Shown here: piece after piece, positions 6,723 through 9,545 of the stretch
How positions within the stretch are numbered: the stretch's first letter is position 1
Layout: every line of letters begins with the position of its first letter
Assembly: GCA_001603685.1 (NCBI GenBank)
Contig: LUZO01000230.1
Span: 1 to 9,545, forward strand
Origin: Bacteroidales bacterium Bact_23
GTDB taxonomy: Bacteria; Bacteroidota; Bacteroidia; Bacteroidales; Lentimicrobiaceae
DNA: 9,545 nucleotides
Direction of reading: 5' to 3'
Notes under the pieces: model-generated
What the model saw: only the letters and a program-made list of their open reading frames with translations
What the model was told of the DNA's origin: nothing
Databases searched by the model: none
Translations under genes and position numbers: made by a program

Positions 6723-8492
6723 TTAAGCAAACAGTTTCTCTATCTGTGCCTGATACTTATTTGCAATAAAAGCTCGTTTCAATTTCAGTGTAGGGGTAAG
6801 CTCCCCTCCGGAGATTGACCATTCATTCCCCAGAATACTTATTTTCTTGATTTGCTCGGTACTCCCGAACTCCTTGTTGTACTGATCCACCACTTTCAGC
6901 AACCTTTGGGTTATCCGTGGCACGGCTACCATCTCTTCATCGGTGGTATATTCAATCTCTTTTATTTTGCACCACGATCTGAGATGATTAAAATCAGGCA
7001 CAATCAGGGCGGCGGCAAATTTTTGATTTTCGCCTACCACCATGATATTATCAATAAACGGCGATTCTTTGATTTTGTTCTCAAGCAATTCAGGAGCTAT
7101 ATATTTTCCGAGTGATGTCTTGAATATCTCCTTTTTCCTTCCGGTAATTCTCAGTTGTCCTTCCGGTTCAAAAACGCCGACATCACCGGTATGAAACCAG
7201 CCGTCTGCATCAATTACGGCTTTTGTCATTTCCGGGTCTTTATAGTAGCCCATCATGATGTTGGGGCCGCGTGCCAAAATTTCGCCATCGGTATCGATTT
7301 TCACCTCTACGCCCCTGAGTGGAGGGCCAACGGTACCCAGCTTAATGCCGTTGCTGTCGGTACTGGTTACGGCAATAACGGGCGAGGTTTCGGTAAGGCC
7401 GTATCCTTCATAAACAGGCAGCCCCGCTGCACGGAACGATTTTACAAGCCGGGGCTGAATGGAAGCGCCGCCCGATACAATGATTTTGAATTGTCCGCCA
7501 AGGGCTTCACGCCATTTGCTGTATATCAGTTTGTCAGCTATACGGTGTCTGATTCTGTACCAGATATTGTTATGTCCCTGCACATCGTAATTGAGGGCAA
7601 GTTCCACCGCCCAGAAGAAAATCATGCGCTTTACTCCTTTCAGCTTCCGGCCGGTAGAAATAATCTTATCGTAGATTTTCTCCAGCAGCCTCGGAACGCA
7701 GCACATCATATCCGGATGTATCTCGCGGATGTTGTCGTTGATGGTTGCCAGACTCTCGGCATAATAAATCGAAATACCCAGATACTGATACAGATAATTC
7801 AGCATCCGCTCATACACATGGCACAGCGGCAGAAAACTCAGGGCTTTTCCCTCTTCGCCGAATGTGGGGATATAGGATACGCCGATGAAGTTCGAAATGA
7901 TGTTGGCGTGCGATAGCATCACCCCTTTCGGATTACCTGTGGTACCAGAAGTATAGATGATGGTTGCCAGCTCCTCACCTTTTATGCTCTCTTTTATCTC
8001 TTTGAGTTTTTCAGGCGCAGGATTTGCCTTGCCAAGCTCAATCAGATCGTTCAGGCAACGGAAGTTCTCCCTCGGTTTGAACGAAAATATCTCTTCGGCG
8101 CGATTGCATTTGCCCGCAATTTCGCCAATCTTTCTGAAAAGCTCATCGCCCGTAGCAAACACAAACCGTATCTCCGCATGGCAGAAGATATACAGATACT
8201 CGGCAGCACTGATGGTCGGATAAACCGGCACATGAATGGCGCCAACCTGCATGATGGCCATATCCAGGAAATTCCACTCGGGCCTGTTGTTGGTGATGGT
8301 AGCAATGGTATCACCCTTTTTCACTCCCATCGCCAGAAAGGCATACGACAAATTATCGACTGTTTCAATATATTCTTTAAGGCTATACTTCTTCCAGCTA
8401 CCGTTCTCCTTACCCGCAAGAACATCGTCCTTGGGTTTAAAGGAGGCCTCGTAATTGGGCAACAAATCGAAAATCCTTTTTATTGTCATCAT
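6723..8492 (-). CDS. Long-chain acyl-CoA ligase, first of three tandem paralogues
   Basis: This 589-residue long-chain acyl-CoA ligase has YTSGTTGNPKG (180-190), LPLCHVYERM (221-230), YGLTETSP (364-371), GWFHTGD (431-437), TGRKKEIFKTSLGKYIAP (450-467) and catalytic K570 in TPTLK. The pre-VPR stretch at 262-265 is MCCV, with two adjacent Cys. Two ATG codons open the frame (8492 and 8489); starting at the first gives exact register with the paralogues, starting at the second shortens it by one residue. The 81 bp upstream contain no TAnnTTTG box and no real hairpin terminator, so it probably relies on the SDR promoter. All activity motifs are intact, so I expect a working enzyme; which fatty acid it prefers cannot be read from the sequence. 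Confidence 0.95.
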   Translation of the reverse strand: MMTIKRIFDLLPNYEASFKPKDDVLAGKENGSWKKYSLKEYIETVDNLSYAFLAMGVKKGDTIATITNNRPEWNFLDMAIMQVGAIHVPVYPTISAAEYLYIFCHAEIRFVFATGDELFRKIGEIAGKCNRAEEIFSFKPRENFRCLNDLIELGKANPAPEKLKEIKESIKGEELATIIYTSGTTGNPKGVMLSHANIISNFIGVSYIPTFGEEGKALSFLPLCHVYERMLNYLYQYLGISIYYAESLATINDNIREIHPDMMCCVPRLLEKIYDKIISTGRKLKGVKRMIFFWAVELALNYDVQGHNNIWYRIRHRIADKLIYSKWREALGGQFKIIVSGGASIQPRLVKSFRAAGLPVYEGYGLTETSPVIAVTSTDSNGIKLGTVGPPLRGVEVKIDTDGEILARGPNIMMGYYKDPEMTKAVIDADGWFHTGDVGVFEPEGQLRITGRKKEIFKTSLGKYIAPELLENKIKESPFIDNIMVVGENQKFAAALIVPDFNHLRSWCKIKEIEYTTDEEMVAVPRITQRLLKVVDQYNKEFGSTEQIKKISILGNEWSISGGELTPTLKLKRAFIANKYQAQIEKLFA

Positions 8493-8573
8493 TTCGTCGG
8501 GATTAATTGTTGGTAAAAAATCATCTGAAATTGATCGGGCTTAGCGTTAAAGGCAGCTTCTGACCAATGGTTT

Positions 8574-9347
8574 CTATTGTTCTGTTGTTTTCTTTCTGAA
8601 AATAAAATTGGATCCCGCCTGGGCAGCAGGCATCACCAGTACATCGCTGATATTGACATGCGCCGGCCGGGTGGCGGTAAAAAAAACAATCTCAGCAATG
8701 TCAGTGGCAGTCAAAGGCTCAAAACCCTGATAAACCGCCTTTGCCCGCTCTTCATCGCCCCCGAAGCGTACTTTTGCAAACTCGGTTTCGGTTGCCGCCG
8801 GAGCTATCTGGCTCACCCTGATGCCATAGGGCAGCAAATCAATCCGCATCGATTTTGTGATGCTGTCAACCGCCGCCTTGGTGGCGCTGTATACATTGCC
8901 TCCCGGATAAACATCACGGCCGGCAATGGATCCGATATTGATGATGTGCCCGCTTCCTCTTTCAACCATCAGAGGGGCAACGATTCCGGAAAGGTAAAGC
9001 AACCCCTTCAGGTTGGTATCTATCATCTGCTCCCAGTGGCTGAAGCTCGCATCCTGAAAAGGGCTCACCCCAAGGGCAAGGCCGGCGTTATTTATCAGTA
9101 TGTCGGGGCATCTGAACTCAGCAGGCAGGGACTCCATGGCGCGGGTAATCTCCTCCCGGCTTCTGATATCGAACGAAAGGGTGATGACCTTTATATTATG
9201 GTGTGCTTTCAGGTCAGCGGCCAGTTTCTGAAGCCGTTCATCCCGCCGGCCGCAAATTACAAGATCAAAGCCCGCTGCGGCGAATTCCAGGGCACAAGCC
9301 TGACCAATGCCGCTGGTAGCACCGGTAATTAAAACGATTTTACTCAT
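8574..9347 (-). CDS. SDR-family oxidoreductase, YdfG-like (3-hydroxy acid dehydrogenase type)
   Basis: The 257-residue protein is a classical short-chain dehydrogenase/reductase of the cytosol. It shows the cofactor motif TGATSGIG (8-15), R34-R35 after the second strand (which favours NADP), NNAG (86-89), and the catalytic set N112, S140, Y153 and K157 (YSATK). Long stretches follow E. coli YdfG as I remember it: SLPAE, NNAGLALG, MIDTN with KGL, VERGSGHIINIGS, TEF with VRF and PAHVNI. YdfG oxidises L-allo-threonine and 3-hydroxy acids, so an NADP-dependent hydroxy acid dehydrogenase is the best guess; the native substrate here is unknown. An in-frame stop four codons upstream fixes the ATG at 9347 as the first start. 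A seven-codon upstream ORF (9360-9340) overlaps this start. The gene lies 81 bp ahead of the ligase triplet and is probably the first gene of that operon. Confidence 0.95.
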   Translation of the reverse strand: MSKIVLITGATSGIGQACALEFAAAGFDLVICGRRDERLQKLAADLKAHHNIKVITLSFDIRSREEITRAMESLPAEFRCPDILINNAGLALGVSPFQDASFSHWEQMIDTNLKGLLYLSGIVAPLMVERGSGHIINIGSIAGRDVYPGGNVYSATKAAVDSITKSMRIDLLPYGIRVSQIAPAATETEFAKVRFGGDEERAKAVYQGFEPLTATDIAEIVFFTATRPAHVNISDVLVMPAAQAGSNFIFRKKTTEQ

Positions 9348-9407
9348 AGAACCATTTCATTTATCCCTGTTCTCAGGATATGGCACCCCTGCCGACCCTA
9401 TAATGGG

Positions 9408-9439
9408 TAAAAGTAGGGAATAAAAAATAATATGGCAAA
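9408..9439 (-). promoter_or_regulatory. Candidate Bacteroidota promoter for the SDR-ligase operon
   Basis: On the minus strand TTTG (9439-9436) is followed after 20 nt by TACTTTTA (9415-9408). This fits the -33 TTTG and -7 TAnnTTTG layout of Bacteroidota with one mismatch in the -7 box (A for the final G). Transcription would begin near 9402, leaving a leader of about 55 nt before the SDR ATG. Confidence 0.45.
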
Positions 9440-9444
9440 ATGGC

Positions 9445-9465
9445 TTGTTAAAAAGATTTTAACAA
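9445..9465. promoter_or_regulatory. Perfect 9-bp inverted repeat, possible operator or activator site
   Basis: TTGTTAAAA and TTTTAACAA form a perfect 9+9 bp inverted repeat around a 3-base centre (AGA). It sits 5 bp upstream of the candidate -33 box of the SDR promoter, the usual place for a dimeric activator. Being AT-rich, it would make only a weak hairpin and has no T-tract, so a terminator is less likely. No regulator gene is in the window. Confidence 0.4.
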
Positions 9466-9530
9466 AATCGGGAAACCATCAGAATACAAGCCCTGTGTAC
9501 CCGTTTTAACTCAGGTGCACAGAACATTGT

Positions 9531-9545
9531 CTGTCTCTTATACAC
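9531..9545 (+). other. Tn5 mosaic-end (Nextera) adapter remnant at contig end
   Basis: The last 15 bases, CTGTCTCTTATACAC, equal the first 15 of the 19-bp engineered Tn5 mosaic end used in Nextera libraries. The T at position 4 matches the mosaic end, whereas the natural IS50 outside end has A there. With the window ending exactly inside the motif, this is almost surely untrimmed adapter, not genomic DNA. Confidence 0.9.

Noticed and set aside
7155..7916. 253-codon open frame on the plus strand inside the first ligase
   Set aside because: It is antisense to strongly conserved ligase codons and in exact codon register with them, which commonly leaves the opposite strand open. The translation resembles no family I know.
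3032..8492. Tandem ligases as an assembly artefact or a nonribosomal peptide assembly line
   Set aside because: The copies differ throughout and so are not a collapsed or duplicated repeat. There are no carrier or condensation domains, and the signature is of long-chain acyl-CoA ligases.
8493..8573. Intrinsic terminator after the SDR gene
   Set aside because: On the minus strand an AUCA/UGAU pairing precedes a run of T, but a 4-bp AT-rich stem is too weak to support a terminator.
8577..9332. 251-codon open frame on the plus strand across the whole SDR gene
   Set aside because: It is the in-register antisense shadow of an unmistakable SDR with all catalytic residues.
9531..9545. End of a natural Tn5/IS50 element
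   Set aside because: The fourth base is T, as in the engineered mosaic end; the natural outside end has A. No transposase or target duplication is seen, and the motif runs off the contig end.

Overview
The window looks like part of a Bacteroidota (Bacteroidales-like) chromosome assembled from short-read, probably metagenomic, data. The evidence for the phylum is: TAnnTTTG-type -7 promoter elements in place of sigma70 boxes, no clear Shine-Dalgarno sequences before the starts, a short AMN-like AMP nucleosidase, and a small HsdR-N-domain protein beside holA, a gene grouping I recall from Bacteroidales genomes. Base composition is even and mid-range, with no sign of phage, plasmid or insertion sequences. 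The last 15 bases match the engineered Tn5 (Nextera) mosaic end, so the right edge is probably untrimmed adapter at a contig end.

Layout. Positions 5-715 (+) hold a DUF434/DUF5616-type protein of unknown function. It converges on and overlaps 685-1152 (-), a small PD-(D/E)xK nuclease-like protein. A 90-bp divergent intergenic region carries a good Bacteroidota -7 box for the rightward pair: AMP nucleosidase (1243-2013) and holA, the DNA polymerase III delta subunit (2026-3030). One base after the holA stop lies the stop of a leftward block made of three tandem long-chain acyl-CoA ligase paralogues (8492-3032) and an upstream SDR oxidoreductase of the YdfG type (9347-8574). The gaps in this block are 81, 17 and 35 bp, with no convincing terminator, so the four genes may form one operon. 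Its candidate promoter (TTTG, 20 nt, TACTTTTA) lies near 9408-9439, with a perfect 9-bp inverted repeat directly upstream.

How the genes work together. The left half is housekeeping: clamp-loader delta, AMP breakdown to adenine and ribose 5-phosphate, and two poorly understood small proteins. The right half is fatty-acid activation. Three ligases with all catalytic motifs intact, and with landmark motifs at identical residue numbers, imply tandem duplication followed by divergence, probably in acyl-chain preference or partner. The SDR may act on a hydroxy or oxo acid, but its link to the ligases rests only on position.

I see no strong evidence for an undescribed system. The points most worth a second look are the ligase triplet, the very basic tail found on only one of its members, the palindrome-plus-promoter ahead of the operon, and the NYN/PIN-like residue pattern in the DUF434 protein. 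No tRNA, rRNA, CRISPR, mobile element or origin was found, and no gene-free stretch exceeds 300 bases.
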